This document shows positions 8,321-17,405 of a stretch of 64,000 bases of DNA, one piece after another (positions within the stretch are counted from its first letter, which is position 1; every line of letters begins with the position of its first letter). Origin of the DNA: Chersky-840 sp963848335 (GTDB taxonomy: Bacteria; Actinomycetota; Acidimicrobiia; Acidimicrobiales; UBA8190); assembly GCA_963848335.1 (NCBI GenBank), contig CAWKDD010000006.1, positions 1-64,000 on the forward strand, read 5' to 3'. Made by a program: the position numbers and the translations under genes. Below the pieces are notes generated by a model that was given only the letters and a program-made list of their open reading frames with translations, had not been told where the DNA came from and made no database searches.

Positions 8321-8782
8321 TTACAGCTCTACCACGGTTCCCTTGGCGTTCTTGATCTTGCCCTTCGAAGTGATGCACACGGTGGTCTTGAAGGTGTCAC
8401 CGTTGTGGGTGACAACGCCGTCGCCGACGGCCACCGTGCCTGTCGCCGTTTCGGTCGTGTCCTTGCTGGGGCATGCACCCGCGGGGCCCGAGGTGAGGTG
8501 GGGCGCACTGATGGTGACGTGGGCGCCACTCGAGCTCCACGTGAGGGTCCCCCCGGTCGCCAGAGCGGTTGCGTTCTGGGCACTCAGGGTCTTGAAGGTC
8601 TTCTTGTCAGCTTTGGGGACAGCGCACTTGGAAACCGAGACCGAACCGCTCTCGGACCCCTTGAGCTTTGCACATGTCAGTGAAACAGCGGCGTTCGACG
8701 CCGGAGCCAGAACGACTGTAGCGACTCCGACCGGCACCGCTACCGTCGTTACAGCTGCCAAAACCATGATCAGGCGACGCAT
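8321..8782 (-). CDS. small secreted protein of unknown function
   Basis: A 153-residue protein. The start is ATG 8782, with AAAGGGG seven bases before it; longer starts at 8806 and 8836 lack such a site. Residues 1-32 form a signal peptide (MRRLIMVLAAV, hydrophobic core, then APASNAA). The mature part is Thr/Ser/Gly-rich with four spaced cysteines and a strand-like C-terminus (GDTFKTTVCITSKGKIKNAK), suggesting a small beta-sandwich held by disulfides. The composition is similar to the secreted protein at 17902-18519. It ends at a strong terminator and has its own transcription unit. Function not recognised. Confidence 0.7.
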   Translation of the reverse strand: MRRLIMVLAAVTTVAVPVGVATVVLAPASNAAVSLTCAKLKGSESGSVSVSKCAVPKADKKTFKTLSAQNATALATGGTLTWSSSGAHVTISAPHLTSGPAGACPSKDTTETATGTVAVGDGVVTHNGDTFKTTVCITSKGKIKNAKGTVVEL

Positions 8783-9183
8783 CTCTTTCCCCTTTGACTC
8801 GTCCATCACCCGCCACTTGCGGTCAGATCGCGGCATTCCCCGACCTGCGCGTGTGACGGTACGCCTGGGTGCCGGAAGCGCCTAGCGAGAAAGCACCTGA
8901 ACAAGCAGCGAGATTCCCCCTGGAACGCGTGTCTCTATCGCGCTTACTCGTCGGTAATGAAACCTCCCCAGTGGTGTGTGGGTCTCGTCCGACACCACCA
9001 CCGGTCTCCTTGGCACGATCGGGCACGACTGCGCGTCTTCGTCTCACGCTCGGTACGGGCGACCTGAGGCACCCAGGGGGCCCGGTGCAAGGTGAAATCA
9101 CCTGGCGGACGTAGGTGATCGCCCGGAAGATCGGGCAAGGGGAGAAGTGCGATAAATACCACAAGGGGACACACCATCTTCAA
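8783..9183. other. intergenic region with a conserved short hairpin motif
   Basis: About 400 bases between divergent small secreted-protein genes, so it should hold promoters for both. No gene is visible. It contains CAAGGTGAAATCACC (9088-9102), an exact copy of 2514-2528; the central AGGTGA and TCACCT arms can pair. A second small hairpin (GCCCG...CGGGC) follows about 25 bases later. This could be part of a structured leader for the gene fragment starting near 9184. Confidence 0.35.
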
Positions 9184-9585
9184 AGCTGGCGATAGAGCGG
9201 CTGATTGCGGGAGCGGCAGTGGTCGTAACCCTCTCGGGCTGGCGCCGCGGCGGCCACGACGGTCGGTGTTCGGACGCAACACCGGGCGTCGGGTACGGTG
9301 GCCTCGGTCAACGGCTCGAACATGGCCGGCGCCTGCGGAACGGCCAGATCCGACGGGTCTTTCACCTTGACCTCGCGCGGCACCCCGTACACGGTGCGGG
9401 TGGAGGCGAGCACGACGGGCTTCGACGAGCACGAGGTGAGCGCGACCTCCTTCGCCGACGTCTGTAGCGGGGACAAAGTGCGCGCTCTTGGCACGGTCTC
9501 GACCAAGAAGAATGTCAAGACGGCCACTGAGGTGACCGTCCTCCTTTACGAAGCTAGGCGCCCCTCGGTTGGCGCGGTCCAATGA
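9184..9585 (+). pseudogene. small secreted protein, frameshifted near the signal peptide
   Basis: The C-terminal part is clean: SGTVASVNGSNMAGACG, then DGSFTLTSRGTPYTVRVEA and FADVCSGDKVRALGTVS, with two cysteines and a strand-rich, DUF5666-like look. Upstream, a different frame encodes a signal-peptide core (LAIERLIAGAAVVVTLSG), and the frame of the mature part has a TAA there. The two join if one base is added or removed near 9235-9248, where AGAAAATTVGV would complete the signal peptide. No good start codon is visible before LAIERL. Either a decayed gene or a sequence error. The frame preference around 9298 onward is otherwise normal. Confidence 0.55.
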
Positions 9586-9646
9586 TTGCCCTCTTGATCG
9601 CGGACCCTGGGTGCGAGCACCATCCGGGATGGTCAAGGCGTGTTTC

Positions 9647-11206
9647 TCACGCACCTCCGTGAATGACGTCATAGCCGGTGACGTGAACAGCATGGAGAGC
9701 CAAGTGGCCCAGCTCCAACTTTTCGCCGACCGACAGGTCATTCAGTTGCGCCCCACCCCAGCGAATCTGATCCCAACCAAGATCGTCGTACTCCCGGGAC
9801 ACCTTCGTGAGAGCTGCGTCGAGATCCACCCCTGACAAATAGCCACCCAGATAGTTCTTCAACCAATAGTTCATGTTGCGGTATCCCAGGGCAAAGTCGC
9901 TCTGGCGGAATTTCACATCGAAGAAGCCACCGAAATGGAAGAAGAAGGCCCCGGCCAGCTGCTCCGATGGTGGTGCCTGGACCGTCGGGTCGACAGTTGG
10001 AGAGACGATCTCGACCTTGATCCGCTCTCGCCCCTCGAAGCCACTTGCCGCGTGGACCAACGTGTCGAGCATGGGGAGGCAATCAGTGATATCACCCGCT
10101 GACCTCTCCTTCGCTTTGCGCTTGGCCTTCGCCGTGACGTCTGCTTGACCCCCACGGACTTCGTCGAGCGCATTTCCGAGCGCGGTCACGAGAGACGCAC
10201 GAATCCTGCCCGCCTGATCCTCTGAGAGACCGGCACCTTCAATGCCCGACTCGATTCCTGAACAGACTGCGGGGGCGATCTTCTGGATCCACTCCAGCCG
10301 CGAGTTCGTCTTCTGCAGCCTCTTGAGATCCTCGTAGATCGATTGGGAGCGGGTCACGCTAAAAGCGTGGGTGCCGGTGCGAACCCAGGGTGGGAGGGGC
10401 GCATCGCCGCCCCACACCTTCGAGGGCGTGGACGCTGGGAACGCGGGATCGGGGTGGATGAGGAGATAGAGGCGCTCATCGTCGCCCCCAACCCCCTGGG
10501 CCAGGTCGATGGTACGGCCGAGCGGCTCGTTGTCGACTGTTCCGCCGTCGGTGTACCAGAACCATCCGTCAGCCGGGAACCCTTGCAGACCAGCGTCATC
10601 GTACTGATCCTTGTCCGCCAGTCGGTTGAGTCGCTTGGCCGGAAACCCGATGGCATTGGACCCCGACGCGATCGCCGCTTGTGCGTAGTCGAGATAGCCC
10701 GCCGACTCGACGGCATTCGTCAGTCGCAAGGTGCGCCAGTCAAGGAACGTCGACGCTTGCACCGTGGTATTCCTGGTGAGATCGGGGAGATCGTAGGTGA
10801 GGCCGGCGAGGCTCGTAAGGGCCATCGAGAGGTGCACGGGTTGCTGTTGCCAAGTGGCTGGGAGCCCTTCGGGAACACCCGTCGTGCCGAGCACCTTCGT
10901 GGCCATATCCGTTAGGGCCTGCGAGGAGAGTGGTGCGTCGGTCGAATGGGTTTTCATGGCGTCGAAGGAGACGTTGTCCACCCAAGCCGCCGCCATGAGC
11001 TTGACAGGATCGACACTGCGCAGGAGTGATCGTGCGGTCAGAAGACCGGTGATCGAGCCGGCCGAGGCCGATGCGATCGAGTCGATCACGACGATGTCCT
11101 CGCCGAGCGCTTTCGAGGCCACGATCAGGGCAGCAAGCGCACCGCCCTCGTAGGCGCCAAGCGACACCGCGCCAGGAATGGTCAAGGAAAGACGTAGGGG
11201 TGCCAT
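9647..11206 (-). CDS. patatin-like phospholipase/acyl hydrolase
   Basis: A 519-residue protein. The N-terminus has the patatin oxyanion loop (PGAVSLGAYEGGALAAL). The nucleophile motif is IASASAGSITG with Ser48, where the first Gly of the usual G-x-S-x-G is replaced by Ser. The catalytic Asp lies in YTDGGTVDNEPLG near residue 218. The remainder is about 300 residues with no further motif that I know, and there is no signal peptide. Such Ser/Asp dyad enzymes cleave acyl chains from lipids. It is longer than typical bacterial patatins (about 300 residues). It stands alone, 169 bases from the transporter operon and convergent with the fragment at 9184-9585. Confidence 0.85.
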   Translation of the reverse strand: MAPLRLSLTIPGAVSLGAYEGGALAALIVASKALGEDIVVIDSIASASAGSITGLLTARSLLRSVDPVKLMAAAWVDNVSFDAMKTHSTDAPLSSQALTDMATKVLGTTGVPEGLPATWQQQPVHLSMALTSLAGLTYDLPDLTRNTTVQASTFLDWRTLRLTNAVESAGYLDYAQAAIASGSNAIGFPAKRLNRLADKDQYDDAGLQGFPADGWFWYTDGGTVDNEPLGRTIDLAQGVGGDDERLYLLIHPDPAFPASTPSKVWGGDAPLPPWVRTGTHAFSVTRSQSIYEDLKRLQKTNSRLEWIQKIAPAVCSGIESGIEGAGLSEDQAGRIRASLVTALGNALDEVRGGQADVTAKAKRKAKERSAGDITDCLPMLDTLVHAASGFEGRERIKVEIVSPTVDPTVQAPPSEQLAGAFFFHFGGFFDVKFRQSDFALGYRNMNYWLKNYLGGYLSGVDLDAALTKVSREYDDLGWDQIRWGGAQLNDLSVGEKLELGHLALHAVHVTGYDVIHGGA

Positions 11207-11375
11207 CGGTCCTCCAGTCCACGCGCACAGATGTGCGTCCTCGGTCTGACGGTCGGAAAGACTACGGCCTGTGGCGAAGGCCTGCGACGGGGTGATTCGA
11301 CCCTGCGGCCCCTCCTTTCTCAGGTCGTCGACAACACCGGACCGGTCCAGCGCCGGTCGGGCGACCTGAGAATCG

Positions 11376-12365
11376 TCACCCGTGAGGAATCACCTCGTCG
11401 ACTGCCTGTCGTTGCCCGAAGACGGAGCCATCCCCCTGCACCTGGACTGCCGGCACGTTGCCCGATCGTTGGATGACACCCGCATCGCCGCCCAGGTACG
11501 AGGCCACGACCCGGGCATCGGAGAGGACGGCGGAGGGCGATCCCCGCATGATCACCCGGCCGAGGTCCAGAGCGATGATCTCGTCGGACACGGCACTGAT
11601 GAGCGGCATGTCGTGCTCGATGATGACGATCGAGCACTGTGTGGCACGTTGCATGTCCTTGAGCAGGGGGCCCAGTGCTTCGGTCTCTCGCTGGGCGACC
11701 CCCGATGACGGCTCGTCGAGAAGCAGGACCTTGGGGTTGTGGGCTATGGCCATGGTGAGGTCGACGATACGCCGCACACCGGTGGACAGCTCGGAGACGA
11801 ATTTGTCCCGGTAGAACTGGAGGTTCATCAGCTCGATGAGCTCCACCACCCGTCGGTCGACCTGACGTTCGGACTGCTGGATCGCGGGGAGGTCGAGCAG
11901 TGCGGCCAGGTGGTCGCGGTTGGCGATGTGCCGTTCGAGCCCCATGGCGATGTTCTCCGAGACGGTAAGGGACGGAAAGATACGAGCATCCTGGAAAGAC
12001 CGCCCCAGGCCGGCCACCGACCGGCGGCTGGCCGACCACATGCCGATGTCGACGCCTCCCAGCTCGATCCGACCGAGATCGACTGGCAGCACGCCGGAGA
12101 TGAGGTCGAAGACGGTCGTCTTTCCCGCCCCGTTGGGACCGATCAGGCCCAACGTCTCACCACGACGCAGATCAAGCGTGACATCGTCGACGGCCACGAC
12201 GCCACCGAAGCGTTTGGTGAGGCCGCGGGTGGCGAGGACGACTGGCTGCGACTCCCGTGGATCGGTTCCGACCTGCCCCGACGACAGCGCTGCCGGCACG
12301 CACCGTGGGAGGGGTGGTGCCGTTGCTGACCGCTCCTTCGAGAAAGACCGATCGCAGGAGATCAC
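11376..12365 (-). CDS. livG: branched-chain amino-acid ABC transporter ATP-binding protein (LivG-like)
   Basis: About 329 residues from GTG 12365, or 307 from GTG 12299; the conserved domain starts near residue 42 (ATRGLTKRFGGVVAVDDV). Walker A is GPNGAGKTTVFDLI, the signature is the variant ELSTGVRRIVDL, Walker B is KVLLLDEPSSGVA, and the switch His is in VIIEHDM. The long insert between Walker A and the signature (FPSLTVSENIAMGLE) and the C-terminal helices fit LivG. It is the last gene of the operon. Its 5' end overlaps livF by up to 194 bases, far more than normal, so the start is uncertain or one of the frames carries an indel. Confidence 0.88.
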   Translation of the reverse strand: MISCDRSFSKERSATAPPLPRCVPAALSSGQVGTDPRESQPVVLATRGLTKRFGGVVAVDDVTLDLRRGETLGLIGPNGAGKTTVFDLISGVLPVDLGRIELGGVDIGMWSASRRSVAGLGRSFQDARIFPSLTVSENIAMGLERHIANRDHLAALLDLPAIQQSERQVDRRVVELIELMNLQFYRDKFVSELSTGVRRIVDLTMAIAHNPKVLLLDEPSSGVAQRETEALGPLLKDMQRATQCSIVIIEHDMPLISAVSDEIIALDLGRVIMRGSPSAVLSDARVVASYLGGDAGVIQRSGNVPAVQVQGDGSVFGQRQAVDEVIPHG

Positions 12366-13374
12366 CGCGGGCCAGGAGCTCGGCGGCGGCCCCCTCGAAC
12401 CGGACCTCGCCCTTCTCCATGAAGTAGGCGCGTCTTGCGATGGTCAGCGCCACGTTGACCGACTGCTCCACCAGGATCACCGGACATCCCTCGGCGTGGA
12501 TAGCCCGGACGATCTCCAGGAGCTGCTCGACGACCGCCGGGGCCAGGCCCAGGGACAGCTCGTCGATGATGAGGAGGCGAGGCTTGGCCACGAATGCCAT
12601 ACCCAGGCCGAGCTGCTGCTGTTCGCCACCGGAGAGGTTCCCCGCCATCTGGTGCCAGCGCTCCTTGAGGCGGGGGAACAGCTCCATTACCCGCTCCATG
12701 CGAGCGTGGACCTCGGCGGCGTCTTCCTTGGCGAACAACCACGCCGCCGCTTTGAAGTGCTCGGCGACGGTAAGGGTGGGGAACACGGCTCGGCCCCCGG
12801 GCACCTGCACGATCCCCAACCTGGCGCGCTCGACGGGATCGGCGTGGGTGATGTCTCGACCGTCGAAGACGATCGAGCCCTCGATCGGCTCGACCAGGCC
12901 GGAGACCGCCTTCAACAGCGTGGACTTGCCGGCCCCGTTCGTACCCAAGAGCGCGACGATCTCGCCCTGGCGGACCTCCATGTCCACGCCGAACAGGACC
13001 CGCACCTTGTCGTAGGCGACGTGCACACCCCGGCACACGAGGAGCGGATCTCCACCCGGCGGCGTTCCGGCCGACGGCATCGGGGCCGCCAAGGGGACCG
13101 GCCGCGGCGGCTGGCTGGGGACGAACAGTGCCGGTGAGGCGACATCGACGGCTGTGGGAGGAGGAGAAGGTCTCGGGACGACCGGTGGGATTTGGACGAG
13201 AGCCGACACAGGAGCCTGGTCGGCGGTGGCGGGAACCGGACGCCACTGGGTCGGTCCCTGCAGGGGAGTGGGCCCCCCGGCCGAGTTGTCGCCTCTCGAG
13301 GCGAGCCAGTGGCGGATGTCGAGGACGAGCCCGAACACCACCACCACCGCTCCGAGCGAGACGACGACGATCAT
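12172..13374 (-). CDS. livF: LivF-like ABC ATPase with N-terminal membrane anchor
   Basis: 400 residues from ATG 13374. Residues 1-18 are a hydrophobic helix (IVVVSLGAVVVVFGLVL), then about 85 residues of Pro/Ala-rich linker, then a LivF domain: CRGVHVAYDKVRVLFGVDM, Walker A LLGTNGAGKSTLLKA, signature NLSGGEQQQLGLG, Walker B LLIIDELSLGLA and the switch His position altered to Gln in VILVEQS, as usual in LivF. A tethered LivF with a long linker is unusual; ordinary LivF is about 235 residues. Its start shares one base with the stop of the permease gene (TGATG). The C-terminal 60 residues are Arg/His-rich and overlap livG, so the true end may be earlier. Confidence 0.85.
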   Translation of the reverse strand: MIVVVSLGAVVVVFGLVLDIRHWLASRGDNSAGGPTPLQGPTQWRPVPATADQAPVSALVQIPPVVPRPSPPPTAVDVASPALFVPSQPPRPVPLAAPMPSAGTPPGGDPLLVCRGVHVAYDKVRVLFGVDMEVRQGEIVALLGTNGAGKSTLLKAVSGLVEPIEGSIVFDGRDITHADPVERARLGIVQVPGGRAVFPTLTVAEHFKAAAWLFAKEDAAEVHARMERVMELFPRLKERWHQMAGNLSGGEQQQLGLGMAFVAKPRLLIIDELSLGLAPAVVEQLLEIVRAIHAEGCPVILVEQSVNVALTIARRAYFMEKGEVRFEGAAAELLARGDLLRSVFLEGAVSNGTTPPTVRAGSAVVGAGRNRSTGVAASRPRHPRPHQTLRWRRGRRRCHA

Positions 13375-15641
13375 CACGGCACCGCCGCACCGTGGGGAGG
13401 AGGCGGATGCGGGAAAGGGCCCGGGCCGGCCGCCGACGCCACGCCGGCGAGGGCGGTGTCGGCCGATGGCGCCGGGGCCAGGGTGGAGAGCACGGGAACG
13501 GGCTCGGTGCTCGTGGCCGGATCGGCCACGAGCGCCGAGACCACGATCCCCCGGCGCTTCGCCACCTTGCGGAGCCAGTCGTCGCGCTTCTGCATGCCCA
13601 GCTCGGCGGACCCGCCCGGGTTGAAGTAGGCGTTGATGAGCAGGATCGGACCCGTCAGCAGGAGCGGCAGCGTGGTCTCGATCGTGGTGGAGTGGAACAG
13701 GTCGTAGACCCGGGGACCGAAGACGACAGCCACCTCGATCCCCATGGCGCCCACCACGGCCCAGGGCACCGAGCTCACGCCGGCGATGGCCACGGCCAGG
13801 AAGATGGTGAGGCTGGCCTGAGGCTCGTAGGTCCCGGGCACGACGTTCTCCTGGGCATAGGCGAAGAGCACCCCGGCCAGGCCGGCGATCCCACCCGAGA
13901 CGGCGAACGCTGCCAGCCGGGTACGCGCCGGGTTGACGGCGAAGGCGGCGGCGGCGCGCTCGTTGTCGCGCAGGGCGATCAACACCCGGCCGGACCGGTT
14001 CCGGCGGAAGGCGAGGGCCGCCACCATGACCAGGGCCAGGAACACGAGGCAGACGTAGTAGAAGGACCGGTCCCCCGACAGATCGATCCGGCCGTAGAGC
14101 ACGGGCCGGCTCAGGTGCGCCGACAGACCGGACGGAAGGATGTGCGCCCCGATCCAGTAGTGCCCGTTGAGGATGTAATTCGGCACGGCGTACCCGAAGG
14201 CAAGTGTCGTGACGGCCAGATACAGACCCTGGATGCGCAGCGACGGCAAGCCGACGAGCACGGCGGCGACGACCCCGATGAGGATGCCGACCCCCAGAGC
14301 GGCGAAGAAATCGATGTCGTGATTGGCGACGAGGCCCCCGGCGACACCCGCGGACGCACCCACGAGGCCGAACTGACCCAGGCTGATCTGCCCGGCCCAC
14401 CCGGTCAGCACGACCAGGGACACCGCCACGATCCCGTACAGGGGGAGCAGGACCAGGTACGAGACGTTGTCGACGCCCAGGATGTAGGGCAGGGCGATCA
14501 TCAGGCCGGCGCCCACCACGACTCCGCCCCAACGGGCCGCGGCGACCTCGGGGAGCTTGCGCAGTTCGGCGGGGATGGGTCGATACTGCTTGACCGTCTG
14601 CCACCGACCTTCGCCGGCGTCCAGGGCGCGTGCCGTCCTGCGGGGCTGGGTGAGCAACGCCCCCAAGATGACGAGCACCATGATCGACGAGGCGATGCTG
14701 TTGTCCCCGGAGCTGATGATCGTGGCCGTGATGAGCACGCCGATGCCCATGCCTGCTGCCAGCGCAACCCCGAAGCGCTCCATGCGGGACACCACGGCGG
14801 CGGCGAGGGCGTAGAGCAGGGTGTCGAGGCCCAACGTGGCGTCGTTCGGTGTCCCGATGAGTGGCGCCTGCACGTAGATCGCCAGCGCCGCCAGCAGGCC
14901 CGCCAGCGCCCAGGCTGCTGCGCTGACTCGACGGACCGGTATGCCCAGGAGCAGCGCCCGGTCCGCGTTCTCGGCCGAGGCGCGCAGCGCGATTCCGAGC
15001 CGTGTCAGGCGCAGGAACGCCGCCAGGCCGACGGTCACCACGGCGACGGTGAGAAATGCGGCGATCTCGTTGCCGGTCAGCAACGGCTGACCGCGGCTCG
15101 TGTGCCACACCAGGTGCTGCCACGGTGTGGTGACGGTCGTCCCTTGGTTGGTGGCCTTCTGGCCCAGCCAAACGGGGATGAAGAACCCCAGGACAGCCAA
15201 GCTCTGGGCCACGGCGATGGTCATCACCGTGGCGATGAGCCGGGGTACGGCGTCGAACCGTCGCATGACCACGTGGGTGAGCAGCCCCAGGACCGGCCCG
15301 CCCACCACCACGATCGGTAGGACCATGAGATAGTTGGCGCCGTACTCCAGCACGAGCACCAGCGCGATCACCGCGGGCACGGCGCCCACCGCGCCGGCAG
15401 CGAAGTTGATGAGGCGCGACGTCCTGTAGATCAGGACGATCCCGACGCCGATGATGCCGTACAGCGAGCCCAGCGCCAGCCCCGAGACGAAGTCGGGGGC
15501 CGAGAGCCCGAAGACCAGCTCGATGACCGCGACGAAGACGGCGATGGCTGTCAGCCAGCGGCCGACTCGCGCCGGCCAGCTCTGCCCTCGGGCCGCCTCG
15601 ACCACGGGGGTGAGCGACCGGGGGAGCAGTGGCGCCCTCAC
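13374..15641 (-). CDS. fused LivH-LivM branched-chain amino-acid ABC permease
   Basis: About 755 residues from GTG 15641, whose bases overlap the TGA of the binding-protein gene (GTGA). Residues about 1-300 are a LivH-type permease (GLALGSLYGIIGVGIVLIYR, later AENADRALLLGIPV, the coupling-helix region). From about residue 360 to 690 comes a LivM-type permease (LTGWAGQISLGQFGLVGASA, and RDNERAAAAFAVNP as its coupling loop). The C-terminal tail of about 80 residues is Pro/Ala-rich and cytoplasmic. The two halves are usually separate genes. It should form the channel with LivF and LivG, taking up leucine/isoleucine/valine or related amides or acids; the substrate cannot be fixed. Confidence 0.9.
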   Translation of the reverse strand: MRAPLLPRSLTPVVEAARGQSWPARVGRWLTAIAVFVAVIELVFGLSAPDFVSGLALGSLYGIIGVGIVLIYRTSRLINFAAGAVGAVPAVIALVLVLEYGANYLMVLPIVVVGGPVLGLLTHVVMRRFDAVPRLIATVMTIAVAQSLAVLGFFIPVWLGQKATNQGTTVTTPWQHLVWHTSRGQPLLTGNEIAAFLTVAVVTVGLAAFLRLTRLGIALRASAENADRALLLGIPVRRVSAAAWALAGLLAALAIYVQAPLIGTPNDATLGLDTLLYALAAAVVSRMERFGVALAAGMGIGVLITATIISSGDNSIASSIMVLVILGALLTQPRRTARALDAGEGRWQTVKQYRPIPAELRKLPEVAAARWGGVVVGAGLMIALPYILGVDNVSYLVLLPLYGIVAVSLVVLTGWAGQISLGQFGLVGASAGVAGGLVANHDIDFFAALGVGILIGVVAAVLVGLPSLRIQGLYLAVTTLAFGYAVPNYILNGHYWIGAHILPSGLSAHLSRPVLYGRIDLSGDRSFYYVCLVFLALVMVAALAFRRNRSGRVLIALRDNERAAAAFAVNPARTRLAAFAVSGGIAGLAGVLFAYAQENVVPGTYEPQASLTIFLAVAIAGVSSVPWAVVGAMGIEVAVVFGPRVYDLFHSTTIETTLPLLLTGPILLINAYFNPGGSAELGMQKRDDWLRKVAKRRGIVVSALVADPATSTEPVPVLSTLAPAPSADTALAGVASAAGPGPFPHPPPPHGAAVP

Positions 15642-17405
15642 GACGGTCGGGACTTCGGGATGGGTGGTTCGGACAGCTTGGGGAAGCTCTGGGGCAAGAA
15701 CCTCGAGCCCTCCATGTCCACAAAGGTGCCCGGCTTGCCGTTGTAGGCCGAGGGCGTGGTCTTGGACCAATAGACAACCGCGGAGTCGATCGTCCAGTTG
15801 TAGCTGCCCTTGGAGAACCCGACCTCGAAGTGGCCGGTCGACCCTCCTCCGATCGTCCCCATCGACGGGGCGGTGGCGGCCATTCTCGCCGGCGTGAGGT
15901 CAGGTCCGGTGTTCTCGATGAGGCTGGCCAGCATGTTCCACAGCTCCCAGGCGCCGCTCGCCACATACGGCTTCATGGGGAGGTTCGTCCCGCCACCGAG
16001 CCTGTAGGTGATCACGCCGGGCTCCTTGGCGGGCGGCGGGAGCGTGGCGGCCGACGTGATGCCGAAGGCGTTGTCGAACTCACAACCCGCCTGCCATTGC
16101 GGACAGGCGAGCGATTGCTGGGTCGCCGAGGACTCGAAGTTCTGCGCGACGGCATCGACGCCCATGCCCTGCACGTCAGCGAGGATGTTCTCCGGGTAGT
16201 AGTTGTGCTGCTGCTCCCCGGAGTACAGGAGCTCGGGGGCGACGGGGTCACATAGGCAGACCACGTCCGTCGCCGGATCGGTCGACGTGTCCATGGCGGA
16301 GACGCCGGCGTTGATCTGCTGCGCGGCCGTACTGATGTCCTGGGAGTAGAAGTAGTGGTGCTGCGCGACACTCGCTCCATCGCCGCAGTCGCGGTTGAGC
16401 GCAGGGACGAGGACGTCGGTGACGGTGTCTTCGTTGTCGGGGTCGTTGGTGGAGATCACTCCCAGTACCCGCTTCTGGCCGTTGAAGTTCTGGGCGGAGT
16501 TCTTGTCCTCGGCGAAGCTCACCACCCTGTTGCTGTTCTTGCTCGTCAGCTGGTTGCACCAGAACTTGGCGAAGCCGTTCTCGATGTTCGTCGAGCTCTC
16601 CCCGGATGACCAGAAGTACGGAGCGTTGGCGCTGGGCGAATGCGTCGCTGAAGCCGACGCCGCCCAGGGCGATCGTGTGGTCCTGGGCGAGGCGCGCGAA
16701 GCACACCGAACAGAGCGTGGTTCCCCAGGCGACGGCGTAGGGATGGTAGGTCTGGACAATCGTGTCCATCTCAGCCAACAGACAGCCCGTGTCCGGAGGC
16801 ACAGTTTGGCAGGTGCTGTTGTAGGTGACGATGTTGAGCTTGCGCCCCCACAGCACATAGTGGGAGTTGACGAAGTTCTGGAACGCCGCGTTCACCTGTT
16901 TCGTCTGCGCGTAATCGACGTAGAGCCCTTCCCCCCGGAGGATGGTGTCCACGATGCCGCCCGCGTCTGCGTAGTAGTCGACCACGGTGATCGTCTTGTC
17001 CGTCACCCCCTGGGAGGTGCTCCCGCCGTTGTCGTAGCTCCCGCCGATCGTCCCAGGCGTGCAGGGAGGGGCGTAATAGTCGATCGACGTCGAGAACTCC
17101 CGACCACCCGTGCAGTGGGCCCGGCTACCGGTTCCTCCCGTCGTTCCCGAGAAGCCAACCGCAGCGCTTCCCCCGGCAGAACTCGACGCCGAAGACGCTT
17201 GGCCAGGGGAGGTCGAGGGGAAGAGCACGATGATGAGCACCTGCGCCGCCAGGAGGACAGCCAAGGGAAAGTAGCTCCGGACCAGGCGCCTGGCTTTCAC
17301 CAGCCCTGACCTCGGTCTCGCGCGGTGCCGGTCCGGGCGCGAGGGATCGACAGAGCCGCGTGACTCGCTCACGACGGCGTGGTCGACTAGCCGGCCAACC
17401 CCCAT
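15638..17405 (-). pseudogene. ABC transporter substrate-binding protein, one frameshift
   Basis: Start ATG 17405, with GGGGGAG seven bases upstream. A hydrophobic anchor (SYFPLAVLLAAQVLIIVLF) and a Ser/Gly-rich linker replace a lipoprotein signal. The mature part is a Periplas_BP_6-type protein (DKTITVVDYYADAGG; HYVLWGRKLNIVTY; ARLAQDHTIALGG). After GFSDAFA the frame changes: removing one C of the CCC opposite 16634-16636 continues it as SANAPYFWSSGESSTNIENG and on to the stop. The rest (cysteines, a DPVAPELLY loop, SGAWELWNML) is intact, giving about 588 residues. Without its binding protein the transporter would not work, so either a fresh mutation or an assembly indel. First gene of the operon. 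Confidence 0.82.

Noticed and set aside
9619..9633. Hairpin ACCATCC-G-GGATGGT between convergent genes as a terminator
   Set aside because: Seven-base arms with a one-base loop that cannot close as drawn, and no T-tract; too weak to call.
13128..15320. A 730-codon open frame on the opposite strand of the permease
   Set aside because: His/Asp/Gln/Gly-rich composition typical of antisense frames of hydrophobic GC-rich genes; no motif.
12172..15966. A 1264-codon open frame over the whole Liv permease and LivF
   Set aside because: The first 860 codons are Arg/Pro-rich shadow of the permease in another frame; real LivF starts at ATG 13374.
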